DNA from: Typha latifolia
Taxonomy: Eukaryota > Streptophyta > Magnoliopsida > Poales > Typhaceae
Assembly: GCA_019914945.1 (NCBI GenBank)
Contig: CM034105.1
Span: 11,656,001-11,720,000, forward strand
DNA: 64,000 bases
Direction: 5' to 3'
Made by a program: the position numbers and the translations under genes. Of this stretch, positions 63,267 through 64,000 are shown in pieces (within the stretch, counting starts at the first letter, position 1; every line of letters starts with the position of its first letter). The notes under the pieces were generated by a model. The model did not search any database. It worked only from the letters and a program-made list of their open reading frames with translations, and was not told the DNA's origin.

Positions 63267-64000
63267 CTAGTTATGAGAACGATACCAACTTCAGTTGTGT
63301 CAGCATAAAAAAATAGAACAGCTGATAAGTTTATATGCAACTAATTTACTTGTGAACAGCTTAGTAGGAAAAAAAAACAAATTTTTATCAAAGCCAGTAA
63401 TCCAATAGTATCATACATCTTCATCTAATACAGCAACCAAAAACAAAAAACAAAAGATGATGCGCCTGCACTGTCATCTCCTTCCAGATTGGAACTAAAT
63501 TTAAGAAGGAAATTAAAGAAATTTGCAACTTGCTATCAACTACAAACTACAGAGGAAGGTTCACAGACTGAATGAATTATATCACACTTATGACTACAAT
63601 GATCTTGATGAGCATATCACACATGGCTTATATGTAATCAAATGACTTGTCATAAGGATGAAAAATAACAGTTAGAAGCAAGAACCACACATAAACAGCA
63701 TTCACGGTCTAATCATTGAGGAGGTAAGTCCTACCAATACGTTACACTCAGATTCTATGAAGAAAATAATGGTGAAAAAGTATGGTTTTCACTTTTCAGC
63801 CATTTTCTTTTATTTCAATGTAATTCTTTAGCAGAGGTGGAAAAGTAGGATTTGTACACCTTTCTTTTCTCTCCACTTATCTTTTGTCCAATATAGCAAA
63901 TTAGAGAGATCTCCTGGTTCAAGTGGGATTCATCTTCTAATAAGAAAAGGAAAAAACAAAAAATCATACAAGATTATAATTATTCTAGGAGATATATCTA
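63267..64000 (-). other. Intron of the UPRT gene
   Basis: AT-rich noncoding sequence upstream (on the minus strand) of the last UPRT exon. No other UPRT exon is recognised before the window edge. Confidence 0.6.

Overview
This is nuclear DNA from a flowering plant. The genes have many canonical GT-AG introns and plant-specific families, including a plastid-targeted bL27, plastidic G6PDH, EXA1/GYF, HIPP and HVA22. The intergenic DNA is AT-rich, with microsatellites and decayed LINE, LTR and hAT-like sequence. The HVA22 copies and the moderate exon GC suggest a non-grass monocot, possibly a palm, but I cannot fix the species from sequence alone.

Layout, left to right. At 3-848 (+) is the 3' end of a DnaJ/DUF3444 gene, followed by about 6 kb of repeat-rich intergenic DNA. 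At 6865-8791 (+) is chloroplast ribosomal protein bL27. At 10219-11643 (+) is a two-HMA-domain isoprenylated metal-binding protein (HIPP). At 12995-13756 and 17197-17814 (+) are two tandemly duplicated HVA22 genes with conserved promoters; LINE debris, a hAT-like end and a decayed LRR receptor kinase lie between them. A 5'-truncated LINE (-) lies at 20.5-22.1 kb. A small DUF4408 gene lies at 26398-26919 (+). A ten-exon plastidic glucose-6-phosphate dehydrogenase lies at 29721-36731 (+). It faces an eleven-exon EXA1 (GYF-domain, eIF4E-binding) gene at 37949-47647 (-). From 48 to 57 kb the DNA is transposon-rich: LINE fragments, a GC-rich LTR-like insertion and a small LTR element on the minus strand. 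At 59280-61831 (-) is cytosolic ribosomal protein eL8 (RPL7A). At 63117-63266 (-) is the last exon of uracil phosphoribosyltransferase, which continues past the right edge.

Most genes are unrelated housekeeping genes. A possible theme is stress response: HIPP and both HVA22 copies carry ACGT-core (ABRE-type) elements upstream. The HVA22 pair also keeps an ABRE plus CE1-like arrangement close to the one described for the barley HVA22 promoter.

I found no new multigene system. The most informative observations are: separate C-terminal truncations of the two HVA22 copies; a GC-AG intron placed exactly between the two redox-cysteine codons of G6PDH; an LRR-kinase relic whose first three in-frame stops are TAG at expected CAG positions; a compact LTR element with nested tandem repeats; and a short array of degenerate hairpins.
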